From: Lwoffella lincolnii
GTDB lineage: Bacteria; Pseudomonadota; Gammaproteobacteria; Pseudomonadales; Moraxellaceae
Assembly: GCF_002014765.1 (NCBI RefSeq)
Contig: NZ_MUYT01000011.1
Coordinates: 1-5,856, forward strand
Reading direction: 5' to 3'
Length of the DNA stretch: 5,856 bases
In this document: piece by piece, positions 1 to 5,856 of the stretch
Position numbering within the stretch: the first letter of the stretch is position 1
Layout: every line of letters begins with the position of its first letter
Program-made: the position numbers and the translations under genes
Notes under the pieces: generated by a model
Databases searched by the model: none
What the model saw: the letters and a program-made list of their open reading frames with translations, nothing else
What the model was told of the DNA's origin: nothing

Positions 1-3000
1 ATACCATTGTCTGGGTTGTAGCATATAGCGTTGGCTTTCGATGCTCAACTCACCTGTACCATCGCCTGCAACACTGCTAGCAGAAGAACTGCCACTGGCG
101 GCGATGTTGGTTTGATCCAAGCCAATGATCGGCGGATCATTAGGTGAAGAACTGCCACTTTGGTTGCCAAGTCCCACACTGGGTGGTCTGAGTTTTTTGT
201 CATTATCAGTACCAAAATTAACTCGATTTTGTTTTTTGATTTGTTCGGTTATTGATGTGGTGTTAATCAGCACACGTGCATCGGTTCTGTCTGAACTGAT
301 GGGGCCAAAGTTAAGTTCTTGTAAGCCTTGCCCTGCACGGATAAAACCTGCTGTGCCATTTTTAGATTGGGTGTATCGCTTTTGTTGTGCAGACGTGCCA
401 GCAGGATCCATACATATGCCATAAGGCAGGCAGTACATTTGTCGTTCTGTACCCCCTGCAATTTTGGCGGTACAAGCATTGGCGTTTGAGTAGCTCATGT
501 CTGGGTTAAAAACGCTGATGTATAAGTGGTTTGCAAAGATGTCTGATTTACCCACGCCTTTGCCATAACGAACGTTACTCCAACCATCAAAACGTGTTAA
601 CGGATAATACCAGCCTTGTTTAGTGCCTTTTATCATGGGTTGCATCGCATTGATGCGTTGGGTATCAGTATAGCCAGTAGATGGCACAGTGCCCATGGCT
701 GTCGATAAATCAACAAGTTTATCATTTGTTAGGTCTTTCACTGTTTTAGTAAAGTTAGTATCAAACAAGTTGATTTTGGTCACGTCAGTATCAATGATGC
801 CATAGACACGATCGGCATATTGGTTATTATCACGCATCTTTGATAACGGTGAGCTTCTGTCGCCAGAGACGATGTTAATCAGTGCAAACAATTGATTGCT
901 GGTTGGGTTGCGATGAATGCTCACCACGGGCATTTCATAAAAGCGATGTGTGTATTTGGCGTTAGCAGTATTTTCGTATTCATTTTTTAGTAATTTGGTG
1001 ATGCTACTGCTGGTGATGTTTCCATCTTTAAAGTCCACACGGAACAGCTGTCCACCAAGGTCGCCAAAGTATAAGTGGTCAGTGATGCCATCAGCGTTGC
1101 GGTCGATGGCAGAAATGCCTGCCACAATGCTATGTTTTAGGTCTGAGTTTGTTATTTTTGTTCCATTGCCATTGCCATTTGTGTTTGATGCACGCCACAG
1201 TAGCTGTCCTGATTTGGCGTCAACGATATAGACGGCGTTGCCTTTGATGTCGGTCTTATTAGAACAATTTTTTAGATTACTATCAGTTATGCCATGTTGA
1301 AAACCTTCATATTCATAGCACATGTCATAGCCACCACCAAAGATAATCACGTCGGTGCCATTGGTGTCAGATTCACTTTTTTTGATACGTGCCAGTGTTG
1401 GTTGATTCCAGATATGACCGATACGCTCAAAACCTTGCGTCTTGCTATCTATCAAAGCACTGCTTTGACTGGTAAATGCCTTGTTGGGTTTGGTTTTATC
1501 GGTGATGTCCAATGCCAACAGCCCCTCGCCGCCCAGACGCATGCCACCATATGCCAAAACCTTGTCAGCTGGCTTGGCTTTTTTGGTAGTGTAGTCGTAA
1601 TCATAGCTATTTTTAAGTACCCAATGACCATCTATGCCAAATTTAGGCACACCAGGAGCACGGCCGTTAGAGTAAGTTGAGTTGGGTACTAAAGCTTCAG
1701 GCTGTGTTTGCATCATGATTCTAGGAATGATGGCAACATCTTCTGTGCCACCGCCATTGGCTTGGTCTTTGGCATTGACCAAATGCAACGCCCCATCCAT
1801 ACTACCAAAAAACACATAATCTTGACGGTTTGTGTCCAACACACGCCCTTTATCATCAAGACTGGCCCCATAAGAGACGGCGACGGGCTTACTGTGGATA
1901 GAGGCACCCAAGACTTTATTGGCGTTCGAAGTTTTTTTCAATACCAAGTTTTTCATCTTGATATCAGGCATGTCATACATCTCACTTAGATTTTTGGTGT
2001 ATTTTTCCTTGCCATTTTCTTTGTAGGCTGCTCTCTCAAAGCCCAAAAACTGCAATAGCATAAGTTTGTTCTTTTGGGTATAGGTGTTAGTATCTACCAA
2101 GTCATCAAGACCAGTTACTGTACCCCAAAACCCATCAACAGTAATTTTCTTAAAAGTGGTGGTTGTTTGACCTTTGGCGGTTAGGTCTTCAACATAAAGG
2201 GTGCGGATATTATCAGTTGGGTTAGGGTGATTGGGGGCTTTTAAGTTGCTGTATAGGCCACCAACCGTAACCGAGTCATGTTTTTCACCTGGTTTGGCAG
2301 AGCTGGTATTCGCCCATAAATCTGCAGTACCTCCATTAAGGTTGCCCGCCACATCAGTAAACACATTGGTGGATATGTTTGTGTTGTTTTTGCCTTGTAG
2401 CGTGCCGTTGTGCAGGTTGTATTTTTTGACGTTGCCTGGCCAGATGTTGCTGTTAGACCCACCACCCACACGAGGTTCTACCGTGGGCATAAAGGCATAA
2501 GGCATCTCACCGATGGCCTTAAAGGGGTCTTTAGGCACGGTGATGACCCCTGATGGTGATGAGGGCAAGGTGTTATCTAACGATGAAATAAAGTTAACGA
2601 TACTGTCAGCGATGTCTTGTGAACTTTGGGTATAAAAGAAGCCCCCTTCGCCATAGCCTTCACCTCGTTGTCCCCATTTACAGGCATTTTTGGCATCTTG
2701 AGATGCACCTTGGGTATTACAGTCATATTTTTTGGTGGCAGCGTCGTAATCTAAGCCTGCAAAAGAAGTGCCGAAGCCTGCCACCGCCGTTTTAATCGAC
2801 ACGCCAGCAGGGTTTTTGGTGGGGTCATTCAGGCGTTTGGCATATTCACCGATGTATTCCCACGCACCCGTTTCTTCACCAAATAAAGATTGTGTGATTG
2901 GTGGTGATGTCAGCCCTGTTGGAGCGATGGTTGATGAAAAATTACCTTTATCACCCAATGACAGGTTCATGACATTGGCTGCGATGCTTTTTCTTGAAGA

Positions 3001-4623
3001 GTTTGGCACACCGTCGGTCAAGAAATAGATGCCGTTGGCAGAGCATTCGCCTTTTTTGGCAATTTTGGTGTAGTTACTGCCAGTTTTGGCAGCATTTGTT
3101 GAATAATCAAACCCACCCATGTTATAACCATCTTCATCAGCGACTTTTGTTGCCTGTCGTGGTGCTGGATAGGTATTCATATAATGGCATATGACGGTAC
3201 CTCTGGTATAATTCTCTTGATGTAAGAAATTATAATCTTTGCCATCTACACGTACTCCTACATGACAGCTATTATTAGACCACCACCTACGAGAAGCTTG
3301 GTGTTTATAATATCTAGAACAAGTATTATTTTTTGGGTTAAAATCTTCCCCACTGGGGCAACCATAATTACCCAAAATGTCTTTGGTTTTTAAGGCAAAG
3401 GGGCTGGTTCGATAAAGCACCAACTGACCACCCACATTGTCTTGTCCATAAAATTGACCATTCACATTACCAGCGTGGTTAAATTGGTTAAGCCATACCA
3501 AGCCAGTAACCGTCTCTAAATCCAGCGGTTCATAAGGCACTTTACTCCAACCACCAATTAAGTCACTAAATTTCATATTCAAAAGACTGCTGACATTTTG
3601 CCCATCCCATTTATTAATACAAGCAATGATGTCTTCACCCGGTCTAGGATGTTCGACATAACCCACAGATTTATTACAAGTAAAGTAAATTTGTTTATTA
3701 ATATTGTGGTTGTAGTGGGTGGAACTGCCGTCATAAATCAACTTGACCTTTTCGCCTTTAGGTAAATAGTTATAAACATGCCCTGTGTTGGTACCCAGCA
3801 TGGCAGCGCCTGCTTCTGCATAAGCTTGTGCGGTTGGTGTTCCCCCTGCGGCTTTGTATTCTTCTGGTTGATTTTTACTGGACGCTTTTCTGTCAGGGTT
3901 AGCTGTGCCATCTTCATTGGTAAAGCCATCGACCGATTTAAACTGTATTAATGCTTCAATCAGTTTATTGCGATGCTCGGGGGTTAATGGTTTTGCTTCC
4001 ACCAAAATTGTGCCTGAATGGCTATCTACCAAGCGGTTTTGGGTGTCCGTTACCTTAAAGGGGGTATAAGAAGAATAATGCCCCAATCCCATGATGATGC
4101 TATCTGAGACGCTCTTAGAACTTAATAGTTGTATCAATGCCTCTTTCATACGTGATAAGCGGTCATAGACTATTTTATTACCATTACTCTTATCATAACA
4201 TCCACGTAAATAGTAAGTGTGTGTTTTGCCATTGATGACGGTAACTTGTTTTTTTGTCGGTGGGGCATCATATTTCCATTGTAATACCTTTTTGCCATCA
4301 TGATTGCTATCTATCCCTCTCTGTGCAACTGCTTCATGTGTGCAAAGCGGTTTGTCCACATCACCAGGGCTGCCGTATTTATTGTCTTTTGGCAACACAA
4401 GAGAGCTGATGCCCATCGAACCTGACGTATCAATCATCATCATCAGGCTGGTTTCACCACCTTGAGCTTGTTGATAAATCTCTAAATCACCAATATTTTT
4501 AACATCAACGTCGGCTTGTAGAGAGTTGCTTGCCAATAACGCCCACATCGCCACAAACAGATGACTAAACATCACTTTTGGCATGGATATTGATGGTTTG
4601 GCGAGTTTGTTTTTAAGTTTCAT
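1..4623 (-). CDS. pilY1: PilY1/PilC/ComC-type type IV pilus tip adhesin, 3' end outside the window
   Basis: Secreted tip protein of type IV pili. In known relatives it primes assembly with the minor pilins and mediates adhesion, twitching and surface sensing. The frame is open for 1541 codons from ATG 4623 to base 1. The start is supported by AAGGA nine bases upstream and a basic, hydrophobic Sec signal peptide (about residues 1-37, likely cut after LQA). The VWA domain begins near 57, with MIDAS motif DTSGSM (D65, S67, S69), GGTPT at 260-264 and LTDGVPN around D537. Nine cysteines (94, 142, 316, 335, 422, 435, 453, 479, 527) lie in or near the domain, seven of them between GGTPT and D537. 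The C-terminal propeller starts near 690. It shows VFFGSMDGALHLVNA (937-951), GGMRLGGEGLLALDIT (about 1026-1041) and the calcium loop DRNADGITD (1174-1182). A Ser/Gly-rich stretch covers about 1484-1524. It is already longer than the P. aeruginosa protein (about 1160 residues). The last visible residues are LQPRQWY; the true end is probably near. No frameshift was seen. Confidence 0.95.
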   Translation of the reverse strand, partial: MKLKNKLAKPSISMPKVMFSHLFVAMWALLASNSLQADVDVKNIGDLEIYQQAQGGETSLMMMIDTSGSMGISSLVLPKDNKYGSPGDVDKPLCTHEAVAQRGIDSNHDGKKVLQWKYDAPPTKKQVTVINGKTHTYYLRGCYDKSNGNKIVYDRLSRMKEALIQLLSSKSVSDSIIMGLGHYSSYTPFKVTDTQNRLVDSHSGTILVEAKPLTPEHRNKLIEALIQFKSVDGFTNEDGTANPDRKASSKNQPEEYKAAGGTPTAQAYAEAGAAMLGTNTGHVYNYLPKGEKVKLIYDGSSTHYNHNINKQIYFTCNKSVGYVEHPRPGEDIIACINKWDGQNVSSLLNMKFSDLIGGWSKVPYEPLDLETVTGLVWLNQFNHAGNVNGQFYGQDNVGGQLVLYRTSPFALKTKDILGNYGCPSGEDFNPKNNTCSRYYKHQASRRWWSNNSCHVGVRVDGKDYNFLHQENYTRGTVICHYMNTYPAPRQATKVADEDGYNMGGFDYSTNAAKTGSNYTKIAKKGECSANGIYFLTDGVPNSSRKSIAANVMNLSLGDKGNFSSTIAPTGLTSPPITQSLFGEETGAWEYIGEYAKRLNDPTKNPAGVSIKTAVAGFGTSFAGLDYDAATKKYDCNTQGASQDAKNACKWGQRGEGYGEGGFFYTQSSQDIADSIVNFISSLDNTLPSSPSGVITVPKDPFKAIGEMPYAFMPTVEPRVGGGSNSNIWPGNVKKYNLHNGTLQGKNNTNISTNVFTDVAGNLNGGTADLWANTSSAKPGEKHDSVTVGGLYSNLKAPNHPNPTDNIRTLYVEDLTAKGQTTTTFKKITVDGFWGTVTGLDDLVDTNTYTQKNKLMLLQFLGFERAAYKENGKEKYTKNLSEMYDMPDIKMKNLVLKKTSNANKVLGASIHSKPVAVSYGASLDDKGRVLDTNRQDYVFFGSMDGALHLVNAKDQANGGGTEDVAIIPRIMMQTQPEALVPNSTYSNGRAPGVPKFGIDGHWVLKNSYDYDYTTKKAKPADKVLAYGGMRLGGEGLLALDITDKTKPNKAFTSQSSALIDSKTQGFERIGHIWNQPTLARIKKSESDTNGTDVIIFGGGYDMCYEYEGFQHGITDSNLKNCSNKTDIKGNAVYIVDAKSGQLLWRASNTNGNGNGTKITNSDLKHSIVAGISAIDRNADGITDHLYFGDLGGQLFRVDFKDGNITSSSITKLLKNEYENTANAKYTHRFYEMPVVSIHRNPTSNQLFALINIVSGDRSSPLSKMRDNNQYADRVYGIIDTDVTKINLFDTNFTKTVKDLTNDKLVDLSTAMGTVPSTGYTDTQRINAMQPMIKGTKQGWYYPLTRFDGWSNVRYGKGVGKSDIFANHLYISVFNPDMSYSNANACTAKIAGGTERQMYCLPYGICMDPAGTSAQQKRYTQSKNGTAGFIRAGQGLQELNFGPISSDRTDARVLINTTSITEQIKKQNRVNFGTDNDKKLRPPSVGLGNQSGSSSPNDPPIIGLDQTNIAASGSSSASSVAGDGTGELSIESQRYMLQPRQWY
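83..159 (-). repeat. 14-bp direct repeat in the serine-rich tail of pilY1
   Basis: The same 14 bases, GAAGAACTGCCACT on the plus strand, occur at 83-96 and 146-159. They encode SGSS(S) in both copies (SGSSSPND and SGSSSASS in the protein). The copies are offset by 63 bases, exactly 21 codons, so recombination or slippage between them would delete or add 21 residues without shifting the frame. Confidence 0.85.
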
Positions 4624-4706
4624 TATGTAGTGTCCTTGTGCGTCTTTTGGCTAACTGTCTATTGCCGATTGATTATCCTGCACAACAGTGGGGGTTATTT
4701 TATATC
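4624..4706 (-). other. pilX-pilY1 intergenic spacer
   Basis: An 83-base spacer. I see no hairpin followed by a T-run, so the two genes are probably co-transcribed. It contains TATAAAAT shortly after the pilX stop, which resembles a -10 box, but no matching -35 hexamer sits at a suitable distance. A secondary promoter for pilY1 is therefore possible but not supported. Confidence 0.5.
4633..4637 (-). promoter_or_regulatory. Ribosome binding site of pilY1
   Basis: AAGGA on the minus strand, with nine bases between it and the ATG at 4621-4623. It decides the start in favour of Met1 over the in-frame Met14 and Met18, which would leave a shorter but still plausible signal peptide. Confidence 0.75.
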
Positions 4707-5552
4707 CTAAGGAACGGCGACTGTGCCACATCCAGCAGCAATTATCCCATTGCCTTTACCCAACTGGGTACAAGGGGTAACATTATTGACAAGTTCTACG
4801 GCAACTCGCTCCATCAGTTGTTTATTTGGCACACTGCGTGATGCCAAACAACGGCTTAACGCATCTGCCGTATTATTATTGATATAGCAAGTTGTTGTGT
4901 TGCCATAGGCTGGAACTGCCGATACCGATTGAATGTCAAATAGATGCTTACCTCTGGTATCCACACCGCCATCACCTGAGGTAGATAAGTTGGTTTTTTC
5001 TCTGACACTCTCAAATGGACCTTGTGAGCCTGTTGGTGTTCTGGTAACGTGCACTTGAGTAGCTACAGTCTGTCTTGCACTAAGATAGCTATCGGCTTGT
5101 TCAGGCTTACATCTACCAAAGTTATATTTAGACAGCACCCCACCATTGCGCAAAATGGTGGTTACTTGAGTGTTTAATTGAAATTGTCTTGGGTTATAAC
5201 AATAAATCATCTGGTCATTATCGGCATTGGGGGAATTGTTGATAAAATGCCCAAAGATGCCATTATCACGGTTAACCATACCGACATATATGGGATCGGT
5301 TACAGGGCGATTGACGGCATCTTCTAGCTTGGCATTCGCTCCATCAGCCCCTTGTAGTAGCAAGGTATCTATCTGACTGCTACTGACCAGCCTAAGATCA
5401 GTCTGACTGCGCCTAACCGCCACCGCTCCGATACTGATGATTAATATCAACACCAGCAACACGACAATCAACGCCACCCCCTGTTGCTGACGATGACCAC
5501 TAAAGCCAAGACTGCTTTGGTGATATGACGGATTGGCAAAATCTGATTTCAT
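4707..5552 (-). CDS. pilX: PilX-type minor pilin
   Basis: Minor pilin of 281 residues, in known systems part of the tip-priming complex with PilV, PilW, FimU and PilY1. The N-terminus has a 25-residue basic leader ending HRQQQG, then VALIVVLLVLILIISIGAV, a hydrophobic helix at about 26-46. This is the class III prepilin signal; PilD is expected to cut after G25. The +5 position is Val instead of the usual Glu, as is common in PilX-family proteins. The soluble part has six cysteines (118, 148, 222, 235, 261, 275), enough for three disulfides. It is longer than the P. aeruginosa PilX (about 200 residues). The ATG at 5552 is the only sensible start because the next Met (92) would remove the signal. 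The stop is TAG at 4707-4709, followed 83 bases on by pilY1 in the same direction, which supports the assignment. It could alternatively be named as a generic PilX N-domain pilus assembly protein. Confidence 0.9.
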   Translation of the reverse strand: MKSDFANPSYHQSSLGFSGHRQQQGVALIVVLLVLILIISIGAVAVRRSQTDLRLVSSSQIDTLLLQGADGANAKLEDAVNRPVTDPIYVGMVNRDNGIFGHFINNSPNADNDQMIYCYNPRQFQLNTQVTTILRNGGVLSKYNFGRCKPEQADSYLSARQTVATQVHVTRTPTGSQGPFESVREKTNLSTSGDGGVDTRGKHLFDIQSVSAVPAYGNTTTCYINNNTADALSRCLASRSVPNKQLMERVAVELVNNVTPCTQLGKGNGIIAAGCGTVAVP

Positions 5553-5675
5553 AAACTAGTCCAATTCATTGACTCTTTTCGTTCTAAAAAATTACCTAAA
5601 TCTACCCAACCACAAATTTGGTATCTTCTTTCTGCTTCATTGTTTGTTGCCTTTGCCGTTTAGCATGGGTCTTAC
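5553..5675 (-). other. Flank between transposon end and pilX, no convincing gene
   Basis: In related operons the end of pilW lies here. Reading on the minus strand across the transposon boundary, one frame gives VRPMLNGKGNKQ then TGA at 5637-5639. Another gives KTHAKRQRQQ... then TAG at 5602-5604. Either could be the last codons of an interrupted upstream gene, but neither is recognisable as PilW. The third frame is closed by TAA at 5660-5662 and has no start codon before its last few codons. I see no clear promoter or terminator. Confidence 0.5.
5560..5562 (-). promoter_or_regulatory. Weak ribosome binding site of pilX
   Basis: A minimal GGA core (context TTGGA) lies seven bases before the pilX ATG. 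The match is poor compared with that of pilY1, so PilX may be made at a lower level or depend on ribosomes arriving from an upstream gene. Confidence 0.4.
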
Positions 5676-5683
5676 TTGATTTC

Positions 5684-5705
5684 CTCCCCTCCCTAAAGTG
5701 AGGAG
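5684..5705 (-). repeat. Subterminal hairpin of the transposon right end
   Basis: Minus-strand arms CTCCTC (5705-5700) and GGGGAG (5689-5684) pair over six positions with one G-U, around a ten-base middle that can extend partly. It lies four bases from the putative TCAA end. In the family such a hairpin is bound by TnpA on single-stranded DNA and also forms the last stem of the omega RNA. It is not followed by a T-run, so a simple intrinsic terminator is less likely. Confidence 0.6.
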
Positions 5706-5721
5706 ATTCCTTCCACAAGAT

Positions 5722-5735
5722 AGTCAAGACTGACT
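5722..5735 (-). repeat. Perfect inverted repeat within the putative omega RNA
   Basis: AGTCA and TGACT are exact inverted copies separated by a four-base loop, giving a short stem-loop upstream of the terminal hairpin. It is best explained as an omega RNA stem. Confidence 0.55.
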
Positions 5736-5856
5736 GTAAACCTTAGACCGTGGCATTCGCCCGTATACGACACACCGCACTACCGTTAGGATCGTCGAAA
5801 GACACGAACTAATTTAAGTGTGTGTTTGGAAACGTTTTACCAGTTAAGTTACTGCG

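Larger units (their letters stand above)
5676..5811 (-). ncRNA. Probable 3' scaffold of a TnpB omega RNA (reRNA)
   Basis: TnpB nucleases of IS200/IS605 elements use an RNA transcribed from the element's right end, with the flanking DNA as guide. Here the minus strand shows several stems in a row: TCGT/ACGA, the palindrome CGTATACG (5762-5769), a perfect AGTCA/TGACT hairpin (5722-5735) and a final CTCCTC/GGGGAG hairpin (5684-5705) just before TCAA. The position at the element end and the non-coding, structured character fit the family. The 5' boundary is arbitrary, since such RNAs often overlap the end of tnpB. The RNA would be transcribed toward pilX, and the guide would begin at about 5675. 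Confidence 0.55.
5676..5856 (-). mobile_element. Right end of an IS200/IS605-superfamily (tnpB-type) element, partial
   Basis: On the minus strand this stretch has no long frame. It ends in a GC-rich imperfect hairpin followed by GAAATCAA, the arrangement typical of right ends of IS605/IS1341-type elements: a subterminal hairpin, then a TCAA-like cleavage tetranucleotide. The sequence between about 5690 and 5760 (CCACGGTCTAAGG, GTGGAAGGAATCTCCTC) resembles, from memory, conserved 3' regions of tnpB-type elements. The body of the element, with any tnpB, would lie beyond 5856. All three minus frames stop at or before 5809 (TAG 5809-5811, TAA 5844-5846, TAA 5849-5851), so at most the last 15 codons of tnpB could be inside the window. 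It could also be a decayed end without a gene. The exact boundary is inferred. Confidence 0.65.

Noticed and set aside
1294..1680. A 128-codon plus-strand frame, and similar plus-strand frames at 125-424, 950-1231, 1708-1989 and 2231-2500.
   Set aside because: All lie antisense within pilY1, whose minus frame is continuous with clear family motifs. They lack credible ribosome sites and protein-like features.
4638..4841. A 67-codon plus-strand frame across the pilX-pilY1 spacer.
   Set aside because: Most of it is antisense to the pilX 3' end, and there is no recognisable product or initiation signal.
5570..5625. A sigma-70 promoter for pilX (TTGTGG with TAATTT downstream).
   Set aside because: Both hexamers match poorly and the spacing is not ideal. 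AT-rich DNA gives such matches by chance.
5549..5659. A 36-codon minus frame ending in TGA that overlaps the pilX ATG (ATGA), suggesting translational coupling.
   Set aside because: It is closed upstream by TAA at 5660-5662 inside the flank, has no start codon until its sixth-last residue and does not resemble a PilW tail. The overlap is probably chance.
5684..5705. Intrinsic transcription terminator separating the transposon from pilX.
   Set aside because: The hairpin is followed by GAAATCAAG on the minus strand, with no T-run. Reading on the plus strand, the hairpin is followed by ATTCC, also without a T-run.
5809..5856. Fifteen open codons (RSNLTGKTFPNTHLN, then TAG) at the window edge as the end of tnpB.
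   Set aside because: The stretch is too short, with no zinc-ribbon or RuvC motif in view. It is only mentioned as the furthest position tnpB could reach.

Overview
This window carries the distal part of a type IV pilus minor-pilin operon. Everything recognisable is on the minus strand, so the window reads from right to left. Only two protein-coding genes are visible. The first is a complete pilX-type minor pilin gene (5552 down to 4707). The second is a very long pilY1/pilC/comC-type tip-adhesin gene that starts at 4623 and is still open at base 1 (1541 codons with no stop). The order pilX then pilY1, the AT-leaning codon use and the protein style suggest a gammaproteobacterium of the Moraxellaceae (Moraxella, Psychrobacter or Acinetobacter-like). 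I favour Moraxella, but this is an inference and not a demonstrated match.

Layout. 5856-5676: the right-hand end of an apparent IS200/IS605-superfamily (IS1341/tnpB-type) element in the same orientation as the pilus genes. It looks like the 3' scaffold of an omega RNA (reRNA) ending in a G-rich hairpin and TCAA. 5675-5553: about 120 bases of flanking DNA holding no convincing gene, where the remnant or downstream edge of pilW would be expected. 5552-4707: pilX. 4706-4624: an 83-base gap with a good ribosome binding site for the next gene and no terminator. 4623-1: pilY1, whose 3' end lies beyond the window. The plus strand holds only shadow reading frames.

How the parts work together. From the known families, the minor pilins (FimU, PilV, PilW, PilX) and PilY1 form a complex at the pilus tip. 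It primes pilus assembly and carries adhesion, twitching-motility and surface-sensing functions. PilX is a membrane-inserted pilin cleaved by the prepilin peptidase PilD. PilY1 is exported through the Sec system and has an N-terminal von Willebrand A (VWA) domain followed by a C-terminal beta-propeller with a calcium loop. Both the VWA metal-site motif (D65, S67, S69) and the calcium loop (D1174 to D1182) are intact, so the visible part of the gene looks functional.

The most unusual point is the RNA-guided-nuclease transposon end placed just upstream of pilX. Its transcript would run directly into flanking pilus-operon DNA as its guide.
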